64,000 nucleotides of DNA from Pinus tabuliformis (lineage: Eukaryota; Streptophyta; Pinopsida; Pinales; Pinaceae), in contig CM062818.1 in assembly GCA_031772625.1 (NCBI GenBank), positions 1,676,870,667 through 1,676,934,666 on the forward strand, given 5' to 3'. Both the position numbers and the translations under genes were made by a program. Shown in pieces: positions 1-11,158 of this stretch (positions are counted from its first letter, which is position 1; each line of letters begins with the position of its first letter). The notes under the pieces are model-generated. The model ran no database searches and had not been told where the DNA came from. It saw only the letters and a list, made by a program, of their open reading frames with translations.

Positions 1-105
1 TGTGTCTCAATGGCATATTGATACTTGTATATTTGATTTATTCTAATCCTTGAATCAATTATGAATGTATGCTTCTTGTAGTTTCCCTCTCTTGTCATTT
101 TGCAG

Positions 106-197
106 GATCTTGGTGTAGTTGGGCCAGTGAAAGAGCAAGGAGCTGGGAGCAAGCAGCAAAGAGGGAAGATTGGATCAATCATTAGCGGAAGGCAACG
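106..197 (+). pseudogene. Exon-like remnant of an unidentified host gene
   Basis: A pyrimidine-rich stretch ending in TTTTGCAG precedes an open segment of about 31 codons (starting DLGVVGPVKEQG, ending IISGRQR), which is followed by a GTTAGT donor. The basic, Gly/Gln/Lys-rich peptide is unlike the transposon debris to its right, so I read it as one internal exon of a host gene. I do not recognise the family. No partner exon is visible before the repeat block that begins near 340, so the gene was probably cut by the duplication or insertion, or it continues to the left of the window. Confidence 0.4.
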
Positions 198-339
198 GTT
201 AGTGGATCTCTTTCTCCCCTCTCTTACATCTCATAATGAAGTAATCTCGAATAGCTTTGCTTTGATTGTTGCTGAGGTACTATCACCCTTAGAGTGGGAT
301 AGGGTCATTCCGTATTGGATACTTTTCCCAACAACAGGC

Positions 340-2747
340 GGTAGAGAGGCGTCGAAGCCCCCCCTTCATTGCGCCAATTGTAGACCGGGGGGTCAAAGGT
401 GGTTTGAGGTGGGCAGGTTAGCCCCCCTCTACTGGGTCCGGGGCAATGCCACGGGGAAAATTTTTCAGGCCCTATATTAAGTGGGTGGACCTACCTGTGG
501 TTTTGTGCATGGTTTTCGCACATGGTTTTGGGCACGATGCTTTTCATTCCATGGTATTGGATGCTTCAACATGTATTGATATGTATTATAACATTGAAAG
601 GAACATAATGAAAAATCAAGCTGGTAGTACCAGTTTTTGGATCCAGGGGAAAATATCTGTGTATATGTTTTTATGTGTTATGCTCTCGGTATTGTTATTT
701 TCTCTATTTTAGAATTCGTATGTAGGTAATTTTTGCATGGGGTTAAAACCTACAAACATGAATGTCTTCCCCTCGTGGTTCTTTAGGGCTAGAATCCATC
801 ATCGCTTCTTCAATATATTCCTCAGCCAACACCGGTCCTTGTGTATCAGAGGTGATGCTCATGTTTCCAAAGTTCTCTATCTGTGCAATGACAAGCATCG
901 GCACTTGAGTGACTGCCTCAACTAGTGAATCAAATCTTGTACCAACAAATTTTAAAACTGAGGGAATGATTTTTTCATCCTTCAAGCATCGAGGAGTCTG
1001 AGATTTCCTCACCCCTCTTGGTAGAGCTGTAGGAATGGAAGAATGAATAACATCTTCTCTCATTTCTGTTTGGACTCTACTCCCTAAGTCATGCCCCTCA
1101 ACTTAAACATTTTTTGTTTGGGTCAAGTCTCCTTGTGGTTCTTGAAGAACCATGTCAAGTATAGGTTATTTTTCTTTTACCAATACCAGGGTTTCTACTG
1201 TTAATGGTGTTGGTTCTTGTGTGAGAGTACCACTTACATTTTCTACTTCGAACCCCATGTTTTCTTGGATGGGTGGTGTTGTTTCTTGTGTAACAACACC
1301 ACTTACACTCACTTCTTTAGACCTCAAATTTTCTTGGACGAGTGGTGTCGATTCTTGTGAAGCAGCACCACCTACACTCTTTCCTTCAGGCCTCAGGTTT
1401 ATTTGTTCCAGTGATGATGGTGGTAGTTCTCCAAAAATATTATCAACTAATGTTGAAGCAGCATCAACCATGTCCTCAATTTCCATACTTTCCACTTCAA
1501 CTAAGCCAACAGGCAATGCTAGTTCTTGCGAGGCAGAATCAGCTGTAACATCTTCCATCTCGACTGAGTCAATGGGTGATGTTGGTTCTTGTGGGACAAC
1601 ATCAGCCATGAAATCTTACATCTCAACTCATCCAACAGGTGATGCTAGTTCTTCTAGAGCAGCATCAGTTGTGGTGTCTTCCATTTCGACTAAGTCAAAA
1701 GGCGATGCTGGTTCTTATCGAGTAGCATCGGTTGCGGCCTCCTCCATTTCAGCTGAGCCCACGCCATCCTCTTCCTCTGTAGGTATAATGCCCTCCAGTT
1801 CTTCTTCCAACAATTCAATAACTGTGGCTAAGAAATAGGAGCTCTAGCCAACACTTGAATTACCAGTAGCCGAACCAACCCGTGATTCGTGAGGACTGCT
1901 AATACGTGTCGAGAGCAACAGGCAAATTGTGCCATAAGTTGAAGACTTTTCTAGAGGAAGAAAGGCATATTCAGTTAATGAATTTATGCATGCTAGAACC
2001 GAAGGGACTCTAACAGTTTGAAATTATACTTGAACATCACTGTAAAATGTCCTTGGCAGGTAATGTATCTTAACACGAAGTATGCAACTTCACCCCAGGG
2101 ATAAGGTAATGACGTAAGCTCATACCCTATTCCTTTTTGAATTTATGTTTCTCTGGCTTGTAAAAATATTTCTGGGAACTACGTCATGGGAGCCTTCCGC
2201 AAAATCCATTTCTTCCCTTCCTGCGGTGGTCCACTGATGGCTGAGATGGCTTCCTCTGTGATAGGGATATTGAGATCCCGAACTTTGGAATGATCTTTTT
2301 CGAAGTTCAACACAAATTCAGTTGTAATAGTCTCGTCACAATCTCTCAAAAATATATGTCGCAGCCTACATTTACAAACACCTGCCATACATCTGCGTTA
2401 CTGTGCACCAGAATTGTGCTCTCTGGTTCATGTCTCATAGCCGCTACACCTATTCTGCCATAGCTTATTAGAAACACTTGAAAGTAGCAGATTTCTCATT
2501 AGGATGGAGTATCGGTAAGTAATTTTTGCAGAAATGCATAAGAAATGGTGATAGCAGGGTGTACGAATGGCAATTTTTAGAGATATGTGAAAAATCCACG
2601 GCAAGTTATGGAAATAATGGGAGGGCATTATGGTGATTACTCCATAGACTCCAAAAGGACCAGTTCGTTATATCTAGTATCTATTGATAAATGTGCAGAG
2701 TAAAGAATCGTTGAGTGGACGTTGGAAAAGGTTATTTTATGATGACA
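340..2747 (+). repeat. Copia-associated LTR-like block, copy A1 (5'-truncated)
   Basis: First of four copies of a block of about 2.4 kb (others at 13158, 30728 and 37311). Full copies begin TGTTGGGTTGTG directly after a copia polypurine tract and end near GATGACA, so the whole block could be one long LTR (TG...CA). Alternatively it is a short LTR fused to another TE. This copy lacks the first 60 bp or so; homology starts near 340 within the G-rich stretch. It holds a degenerate ORF on the minus strand. It is closest to the copy at 30728, sharing its sequence through the G-rich stretch at 340-430. Confidence 0.6.
743..2388 (-). pseudogene. Antisense TE-like ORF in block A1, acidic repeat protein
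   Basis: The reading begins near 2388 with a Cys-containing segment (MAGVCKCRLRHIFLRDCDE) followed by ITEEAIS..SGPPQEGKKW, a pattern I associate with the poorly characterised 'putative plant transposon protein' of plant LTR elements. A broken middle part follows. Next come imperfect repeats of about 21 residues with the pattern QEP-T/S-SP-x-DSVEMEDVT (1166-1840), and a C-terminal part (743-1063) ending HVCRF. Several stops and frame changes interrupt it, so it is a pseudogene. The same ORF lies in all four block copies. Its function is unknown; a gag-like or accessory TE protein is a guess. Confidence 0.45.
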
Positions 2748-2754
2748 TTGACTT

Positions 2755-3238
2755 GGGAAATGAGCCTTACCTAAGCACCACTGAAGCACAAACAAGGTGT
2801 AAAATGACCCATTGGAACTTGAAATAATGATGACAACTCTTTGAATGATGGTACCCTCAGCCGAATGGTGACATGGACCGACACTTAGAAAACTTTGGAA
2901 GGAGTGAAAACAATCCTAGACCTAATACCTAGTGACCAAATTTTACTTGAAGACTCACTGAAATGACAAAATTTTTACTTTGACACCCCAAGGTCGCTTT
3001 ATAAGAGCATATTTTGACACTGGTGAAAGGCTGCAAAGACTGACGCTAACAAACCTGAGCAAAATGGAGTTGTAGAAAGAATGAGAAACACATTGATGGA
3101 AAGGGAAAGAAGCATGCTCAGTGGTGCAGGGTTAGGACAGGAATTCTGGGCAGAGATGGTGGAGACTGCATGTTACCTGGTCAACATATCACCTTCATCA
3201 ACGTAGGATGATAAGACTCCACAAGAGGTATGGACTGG
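2755..3238 (+). pseudogene. Ty1/copia integrase fragment, unit 1 (5' part)
   Basis: Unit 1 of the copia-derived array starts at a GGGAAATGAGCC junction directly behind block A1. From about 3050 the translation matches the copia integrase core end: an EQNGVVERMR-like motif, then LMERERSMLSGAG and a YLVN segment. Gag, protease and the N-terminal half of integrase are absent from every unit. The frame is interrupted at 3239 by a solo LTR flanked by an ACTGG duplication, and it resumes at 11159. Confidence 0.75.
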
Positions 3239-5182
3239 TGATGAGCCTCATAATTGGGTAATTATATGGGCCTTAATTCACATCCTAGCTTATCCAAACC
3301 AACTTTTCTCACAACTTATTACATGTTTTCGATTATATTTTGTTTATGAGATGAGTTAGAGTTGGATATTATGCCTAGTGGACTAATATGCATTGAATGC
3401 AAGATTGAAAGAGAAAATCAAGGAATTTTGGCAAAGACTAAGGTTAAAACTCAAATGGGACAAGGGAGAGGGATTGTAGGAGGTAAATCCTCCTCATTGA
3501 CCACTCCCCCATTCGAATATTCCTCCATTTATCACACGAGCTCGGAGTGCAAGTAGCCAAGTCATGAGGATTAGAAGGAAGTCAAGCAAGTGAGAGGAAA
3601 ATAGCTAATTTATCTCGAGTTTGGGAATCGAGCCTCCCTAATTTTAAAGAATTCGTTGGGGACTTCGCTTGTATAATTAGAGAGGCCTAGAGCCTCATTA
3701 GGATTTGAATTTTCATTTTGAAACTCTAAGTTATTTTCAAGCTTCAGACTTGTGAAAGCTTTATTGATGTAATTTTATGTTTTGGTAATAAGAATGAGTT
3801 TTGTTTTCAGCCAGCACTGAGTTAACTCAGAGGGTTAAAGCTCTTGGGTTAGGGCCCAACCCTAGCATCCAAGGCTCCTCTTTGTTGTATCTGTATGTTT
3901 AGATTAGTCTAATAGCTTCATTATTAATTTGCCTTTAGATGTATTTTCATTGCAAGTAGTGTAGATTGGATTGGTTGTTTATTAGTTTCCTTCCATTTGT
4001 GCCTTACTTTAGTAGTAGGTTAGCAAGGATAAAAGGAGTACCACAAGGATATCAGTAGGTGTCTTGGGCTCATTTCCTCCCTATGGGATCATAATTTGAG
4101 GAAGGGACCCTAATGCAGCCCCAAAAACACAGATTTCTATTTCTTGCATGAGCTTTAGAGTTTACTGTATTTAAGTTAGCATTTGATTAGTTTTGCAACG
4201 TAGGATTTCATTTACATCTATTCTATCTTCATCCTTGCATTCAATCCCATTCCTTTCAACAACTTTCCTCATGCATAATGTAGGTAGTTAGTTCACTAAT
4301 TTTTCTTTTCTAGCTTACGAGAATGCTTCTTGTTCACATAGATTTTTGGAAATTATACATGTTTTATGCAGAGCAAGTGCTTCAGGAGTAGACAAAGACT
4401 TCATAGCCAGCAACCACCTTCCACTTCATCCACCATAGTCATTCCTTGTTTTCACCATTGCCTTAACTAGTTTTCATCATTTTACATAGAAATTCTTCCA
4501 AGCACATTGAGTGAATCCAACCATCTTCTATCCTTGTTGTTGACTTCTAAGTGATCCTAGACCTTTCCTCATTTCATTCCACTCATCTACCACCTTCCAT
4601 AAGCCTTCCATCACATCCAACACCTATAGTTTTTCTCTTTGTTGTATCCTGCAGGTTTGCAGGGAATCCTGTAGGTTTCTAGTACATCTTATAGGTTTTC
4701 CTAAAATGGCTTATTTTAATTCCGAATTGAGGGAAAACCTCTAGGAAGTTAGCGAAGGTCTCCCAAGGGTCTCCCACACCTTCTGACCATTGCCTAACCC
4801 TTCCAACCATCCTCCAACATCCTTAATTCACCTACCACATCTCCAAAAGAAATTAGATTGCATACTTCATTTTGCATGAAAAGACAAAAAGACAACATCA
4901 GAGTTATTTCAGTCCCTTTACTTGCACATTAGTGGTTTTTTATGCTTTTTACTTCCATTCTTAGATAATATCATTTGGTTCATGTTAATTTAGCATTATT
5001 TCAAAGCATATTTTCTTGGTAGTTAATTAGGAAATGGTGTGATTTAGCATTGAAATTCGGTCTTTTTCATTATTGCAGTAGAGTAGCTCCCCCTTAAAGT
5101 AGATTTTACTTTCTTCCATCAAGAAACCAAGCTTCTTCTAACTCCATAGAATTCTGACTTGAAAACCCCAATGGTCTCTCGC

Positions 5183-5514
5183 TGTTATGGAACCAGCCCA
5201 CAAAAGATAGAAAAGAGAGATCCACGCCTTAGAATTCAGCCTCTTCGAGGGGGCAACCTCCTTTACATTACATAAATGAGCAATTCTTGGATGATACAAA
5301 TGACAAAACCTCCTTTCTATATATAGGAGTCTAAGGAGTCACAATATAATCCAGCAGACCTAACAATAATAATATAAAGCCACGAAAATAACAATAGAGG
5401 GATTCTATGGGGCACAGAAATAACAATATGGGGGTAATAGGGGCACAACAATATAAATAGGGGGTATAACTACAATAGTAATGGGGTAATCACTAGTATT
5501 ATAGGGACCCAACA
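5183..5514 (-). repeat. Gypsy 3' LTR (left end)
   Basis: 332 bp copy beginning TGTTATGGAACC and ending GGGACCCAACA on the plus strand. It matches 10674-11005 except for about 13 substitutions. It lies next to the polypurine tract, so on the minus strand it is the 3' LTR. Confidence 0.93.
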
Positions 5515-5528
5515 TGCCCCTCTCCTTC
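5515..5528 (-). other. Gypsy polypurine tract
   Basis: On the minus strand the purine-rich run GAAGGAGAGGGGCA touches the 3' LTR, the expected place for the plus-strand DNA primer. Confidence 0.8.
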
Positions 5529-5543
5529 AAAAAAGTGTTGTCC

Positions 5544-8524
5544 TCAACGCTTGAGCAGTTCTGGATACTTCTGCATAAAATTCTCATCCTCCCATGTGGA
5601 ATCTTCAGCGGATAAGTTCTTCCACTTGATAAGATACTCTGAAATTGATCGATTTCGTAGCTGTCGAGTTCTTGTTTCTGTGATTGCTTCTGGTTCCAAT
5701 ATAATTTTTCCTTCCTCGTCAAGTTCTGGCAATATTTTTTGAATTGGGAGCTTTTCACCTATAACCTTCTTTAAACATGAAACATGGAAAACTGGGTGCA
5801 ATCGAGAAGCTGCAGGAAGCTCCAATTTGTATGCCATAGTACCAATCTTTTCCAACACCTTGTACGGACCATAATACTTTGGTGATAATTTATTATCCTT
5901 CTTAGCTTGCTTTAGGGACATTTGCTTATATGGTTGTAGCCGTAGGAATACCCAATCACCTACATCAAAACTTCTTTCACTGCGATGTTGATCTGCCTGT
6001 TGTTTCATTCTATTTTGTGCCAACACGAGGTTATCCTTTAAGAGTTGGAGGACTTGTTGTTGATGTTCGATGTGATGTTCCACTGCCTGAACCTTAGAAT
6101 TTTCTCTTAAATATGATGTGATGGATGGTGGTTGATACCCATAAAGTGCCATAAATGGGGTCATTTTTGTTGCTGTATGGAAGGAAGTGTTATACCACCA
6201 TTCAGCCAGAGGCAACCATTTGACCCATTGTGTCTGTTTATCAGATACAAAGCAACGAAGATATCCTTCCAAACATTTGTTTACTATCTCAGTTTTCCCA
6301 TCAGATTGAGGATGATAAGATGAGCTATGAGCTAACTGAGTACCAAGACAAGAAAATAATTCTGTCCAAAAATTTCCAGTGAAAATGGGATCTCTGTCAC
6401 TTACAATAATCTTTGGGTTTCCATGTAGCTTTTGAACTGTTTCCATAAATGCAGTAGAAACTGTACTGGCTTTAAATGGATGTGATAATGCACAAAAGTG
6501 TGCATACTTGGTAAGTCTGTCAACTACCACCATGATGACACTCTTTCCCTCAGACTTGGGTAAACCTGTGATAAAATCCATTGAAACCTCCTCCCAACGT
6601 TGGCTTGGAATGGATAAAGGTTGTAATAGACCTGGTGTCTTAATTGTTTCAACTTTATTTTTTGGCAAACCAAACATTCCGCCACAAACTTTTGAATATC
6701 TGATTTAAGGCCATCCCAAAAAAATTCCTTCTTAACCCTGTGGTAAGTTTTTAAAAATCCTGAGTGCCCTCCTAAGGGAGAAGTGTGCAATTCCATAAGA
6801 ATCTTTTGTTTTAGCTGGGAATTCTTACAGAGGTATAAGCGATCTTTGTACCATAACGAATCATTTTGCCAGCTAAATGTATCAGAAGTACTGGAATCTT
6901 GTTGTAGCTTTTGAATAAGTGCCCACACTTCTTCGTCATTCTTCCATTCCTCCCTTGCTTCATTTATCCAATCTGGTTGGATAATAGAAATGGCACACAA
7001 CAATGCTTCCACATCCTCATCCTTTCTTGAGAGTGCATCTGCCACCACATTTTGCTTCCCTTTTTTGTAGATGATTTCAAAGTCATAACCCAACATCTTT
7101 GTGACCCACTTTTGTTGCTCTTCAGAGGATAATCTTTGTTCTAAAAAGTATTTAAGGCTATCATGATCCGTTTTTACCTTGAAGTGTCTTCCCATTAGGT
7201 AGGGTCGCCATTTCTTAAGTGCATGGAGTATTGCCAACATTTCCTTCTCATAAATAGCTTTTCTTAAAAACTTTCCCTTGATTGGACGACTTTCAAAAGC
7301 AATGGGTCTTTCATCTTGCATTAGAACAACACCAATTCCATTTCCTGAAGCATCACATTCCACAATAAAGGTTTTTGTGAAGTCCGGTGTAGCTAAGACC
7401 GGTGCTTGGCACATTGCCTCTTTAAGATGTTCAAAGGCCTTTGTTGCTTCCGAAGTCCATGAAAATGAATCTTTCTTCAATAATGTTGTTAGAGGTGCTG
7501 CTATTCTCCCATAATTCTTAACAAACTTGCGATAATACCCTGTCAACCCAAGAAATCCTCGCAGATGCTTTATGGATGTGGGGATTTTCCATTCCTTAAT
7601 GGCTTTAATTTTGCTAGGGTCTACCTTAACTCCTTCATGAGATACAATATGACCCAAATATTCCACCTCCTGGACTCCAAAGAAACATTTGGATCTTTTT
7701 GCATATAATTGTTTCTCCTCCAATAGTTGTAGCACCCTGTCAACATGTTCAACATGATCCTTCCAAGACTTGTTGTAGATTAGTATATCATCAAAAAATA
7801 CTAACACAAATTTTCTAAGGAATGGTTTGAAAATTGAATTCATCAAACCTTGAAATGTTGAAGGTGCATTGGTAAGGCCAAAAGGCATGACCAAAAATTC
7901 ATAATGACCCTCATGAGTTCTAAATGCCGTTTTCAGAATGTCTTCAATCTTCATTCTGATTTGATGATATCCCGAACGAAGATCCAACTTGGTGAAGTAA
8001 ATTGATCCATGCAATTCATCCAGTAATTCATCAATAACAGGAATGGGGAACTTATCTTTAATAGTGAGCTTGTTGAGCTCCCTATAATCTGGACACATGC
8101 GCCATGATCCATCCTTCTTGTGCACCAATACTACTGGAGCTGAGAAAGAACTTTGACTCGGTTGAATTATACTAGCCTCTAGCATTTCTGCAACCATACG
8201 TTCAATTTCACTTTTTTGATATCTGTACGGCCTGATGTTTGGAGGAACACTTCCTGGAATCAGATGAATAGCATGATCATGATCACACATAGGTGGGAGA
8301 CCTTTGGGAGTCTCAAATACCTTGGAATGATTGTCCAGGACTTTTTGGAGATCTGGAGAAATAGATGATTCCAATGTGGAAACATCTAGCGAACATAATT
8401 GTGCAATTACACCTCTTTGCTCCTTTTTTAGAAGCTTTGTCATGCCATTAGAGCTGATTATCTTTCCTGGTTTCCCTGCAATACCCCTTAATTCAACTTC
8501 CTTTCCTTCCACAAAAATTTTCAT
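5544..8524 (-). pseudogene. pol: Gypsy pol: RT, RNase H, integrase, chromodomain
   Basis: The first 666 codons (8524 to 6524) hold reverse transcriptase, with a VFFDDILIY catalytic motif near residue 243, then RNase H (FIVECDASG near residue 385), then the integrase zinc finger (H..H..CLVCQ). At a T6 run on the plus strand (6658-6663) one base is missing, and the frame moves to the ORF at 5544-6677. That ORF continues with the integrase core ([28 protein letters not shown]), the GPY/F-like region and a chromodomain (EYLIKWKNLSAEDSTWEDE). An in-frame TAA at 8531-8533 separates it from gag-protease, three codons before the apparent ATG. In this family one polyprotein is normal, so both breaks are lesions rather than programmed sites. 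Confidence 0.93.
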
Positions 8525-8530
8525 GAAAAG

Positions 8531-10006
8531 TTATTGAAAATTAAAAGCTATTGTACCCAAGGATTGTAGCCATTGGACTCCTAGTACAACATCAGCACCT
8601 CCCATTGGAATGGAAAGCATTGGGCTAGTCAATACATATTCTCCCATGGATAGCTTGATATTATGGCACTTTCCAGAACAATTTATTGTTCCTCCATTTG
8701 CAATCATCACTTGACACTCTGGTGCTGGATATAGGAAGCAATTCAATTCTTTTGCTACCCTACAATGAATAAAATTGTGGGTGCTTCCTGAATCAATCAA
8801 CACTATTACCTTTTTCTTCTTGATTTGTCCTTCTATCTTGATGGTTTGAGGAGTGGTAATTCCTGCCAATGCATTACAAGATATGGTCGGATTTATTTGT
8901 TCTTCATCTAGGCTTTGTTCCTGGAATATATCCTCTTCTTTTGACCTTTCTTGCTCCTTTTCTTCTTCCTCTTCACAATCTATGTAGAATAATTTCTTCT
9001 CAGCACACTTATGACCTTTTATGTATTTGCTATCACAATTGTAACAAAGCCCTTTTGCTCTTTTTTCTTCCAATTGTTGTGGTGTCAACCTTGTAGGTTG
9101 TGGAAGACTATGGGCAACAACACTTCCGTCTTTATAGTTGTGAATGGTATGCTTCCTAGTTGCCATAATTTTGCTTTCCATTTTTCTTGCTAACCTGAAT
9201 GCCTTCTCTAATGAATCAGGTTCCCAAAGGCGCACATCATGTTGGATATTATCCTTTAAAGACCCTATGAACACATCAATCCTATGCTCCTCTGGAATAT
9301 CTTTTACCCTTATGTTCAATTTTTGGAACTCCTCAATGTGCTCCATTATTGAACCCTTTTGTTTGAGACTTATCAATTGGCTAAAAAAAGTGTTGCTTTT
9401 TGTATCCTCATAATGTGCTATCAATTCTTCCGTAAAAATTGCCCAAGTGATAAATTGTTTACGAGAACAAAGCCATTGATACCATACAAACTGATTTGGT
9501 TCCAAATATAAAGTTGCCATACGTACCTTTTGTGTGTTTTGCACATTATTGAGATCGAAGAATTGCTCCATCTGTAATATCCATGTGGCGGGATCCTTGC
9601 CATCAAACTTCCTCATATCGATTTTTGGAACATGGTGAGTCTTTGATCCAACATTAGAGTCTATGGAATCATGATTAACATTTCTTTTGTTCTCATCATG
9701 AGTTTCCTTTACTACCTTTTCACCATTAGTGACCCTTTCTTGTAGCAACTTCTTCAATTCTTCCATTTCTGTCTTCAAATCTATCTTCAAATTTGCCATC
9801 GAATCCTCCATCTTAGCTTCCATGCCCTTTATCTTAGATTCCACGCCATTTACCTTAGCTTATGTTAGCTTTTGTGAGCGTGACATTTGTTGCACTTGTT
9901 CTTGTAATTTTGATATATCATGTACCATTTCTTCCTCTTCTTCATGAGTCATGCTAGAGCTTTCAGGTTCCTTACTAGGTGTTTGAATTTTCTTTCCTCG
10001 GGGCAT
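8531..10006 (-). pseudogene. gag: Gypsy gag-protease
   Basis: A likely start ATG at 10006 (MPRGKKIQ) is followed in frame by a TAA at 9860-9862, after which 437 codons stay open to 8531. A coiled-coil region rich in Lys and Glu comes first. It is followed by the retrotransposon gag domain (WILQMEQFFDLNNV to about residue 200), a zinc knuckle of the plant gypsy type (CYNCDSKYIKGHKC) and an aspartic protease (VLIDSGSTHNFI). The frame is the same as pol and ends at the TAA at 8531. The nonsense codon near the N terminus would remove the normal start. Confidence 0.9.
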
Positions 10007-10659
10007 CAGTTACCGATAATAATGCTTTACTATGCCCTTTGAATTCTGTTAAACCAAGCTTACACAAAAATTAAAAAAAAAACTACACACCTTTTTTCAC
10101 TTTATAGAAGCCTGATATTGAATCTGATGTATCTCTGTAATTTCAGATCATCCAATTCTGAAATTGCTACCTGTAGTAGCCTTCTGTGTCCTCTTTCCAA
10201 TGCCACAATTCTGAGCCAAATTGGATTCTCCAAGGAAGATTTATGTGAAATCTCCCACAGTGACTTGCTTTTAGACTGGTTCAGTAGAGCGAACTTGTAC
10301 GACGTGCCACGAGTCCCTGTTTCAACCTTTGAATCTGAAACACACATACAAGAAACTGTAGTCCGTCCTCTTTCTGTACCTTCTTACTAAATTTCAATCC
10401 GATCCCCAGAGAGAAAGTTATGACGATTTTCCCCAGGTCACCTGTTTTGAATGTAATTCAGGAGTCTGCAAAAAGACCAACTTCCTCAAATCATATCTCT
10501 GCAAATGTCGCACAAAACGCTCTGAAAGTAGGACCCAAGGTTCAGCGCGAGTTCTTCTCACATGGTTTTTTTTTACGACTTCTGAAACGTCACAGAAAAA
10601 ACGTTATAGCGAAAATGCCACGATGACCTGTTTGGAGCAGCGAAACCCTAGAATCCAAA

Positions 10660-10671
10660 GCTCTGATACCA
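10660..10671 (-). other. Gypsy primer binding site (initiator Met tRNA)
   Basis: On the minus strand TGGTATCAGAGC lies two bases inside the 5' LTR end. It is the standard plant sequence complementary to the 3' end of initiator methionine tRNA and fixes the element's orientation. Confidence 0.9.
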
Positions 10672-10673
10672 AA

Positions 10674-11005
10674 TGTTATGGAACCAGCTCACAAAAGATA
10701 GAAAAGAGAGATCCACGCCTTAGAATTCAGCCTCTTCGAGGGGGAAACCTCCTTTACATTACATAAATGAACAATCCTCAGACGATACAAATGACAAAAC
10801 CTCCTTTCTATATATAGGAGTCTAAGGAGTCACAATATAATCTAGCCAACCTAACAATAATAATATAAAGCCACAAAAGTAACAATAGAGGGATTCTATG
10901 GGGCACAGAAATAACAATATGGGGGTAATAGGGGCACAACAATATAAATAGGGGGTATAACTAAAATAGTAATGGGGTAATCACTAGTATTATAGGGACC
11001 CAACA
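10674..11005 (-). repeat. Gypsy 5' LTR (right end)
   Basis: 332 bp partner of the LTR at 5183-5514, adjacent to the primer binding site. The target duplication CTCGC follows at 11006-11010. Confidence 0.93.
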
Positions 11006-11158
11006 CTCGCTAGGTGAACCGTGACAAAAGGTAGAACCAACACTTTTACTTGTGTATATAACACTGTCACCTCCAAGTTTGTAGGAACCCCGGGTTGATA
11101 AAGTAAAGCTGGTAGCCTAGGAGTTGCACCATTCTTGCTGCAATATTGGCGCTCATAA

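Larger units (their letters stand above)
5183..11005 (-). mobile_element. Ty3/gypsy chromovirus, full-length, defective
   Basis: A complete LTR retrotransposon of 5823 bp on the minus strand. Two 332 bp LTRs (TG...CA) differ at about 13 positions by hand count (about 96% identical). They are flanked by the 5 bp target duplication CTCGC (5178-5182 and 11006-11010). The internal order is gag, protease, RT, RNase H, integrase, chromodomain, which defines a chromovirus. The polyprotein frame (10006 to 5544) carries two nonsense codons and one frameshift, so the copy cannot make its proteins. It landed inside the solo LTR of copia unit 1. Units a and b lack it, so it arrived after the segmental duplication. 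Confidence 0.93.
3239..11158 (+). mobile_element. Solo LTR in copia integrase (unit 1), split by gypsy element
   Basis: This insertion starts TGATGAGC and ends at a degraded GCTCATCA, with a 5 bp target duplication (ACTGG at 3234-3238, ACTGC at 11159-11163). The same insertion sits at the same codon in units a and b. Without the gypsy element at 5183-11005 it is about 2.1 kb. TATA-like and AATAAG signals occur inside, and no internal coding region or second LTR is present. I therefore call it a solo LTR of an otherwise absent retrotransposon. Short open segments such as 3362-3556 recur in the copies but do not look like genes. Confidence 0.65.

Noticed and set aside
1152-1838. Ser/Thr-rich plus-strand ORFs in the LTR-like blocks (also 14022-14702, 31909-32271, 38175-38537)
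   Set aside because: They are the complement of the acidic QEP/SVEMED repeat ORF, whose minus-strand reading links to the N-terminal motif segments and C-terminal part; the plus frame has no flanking motifs.
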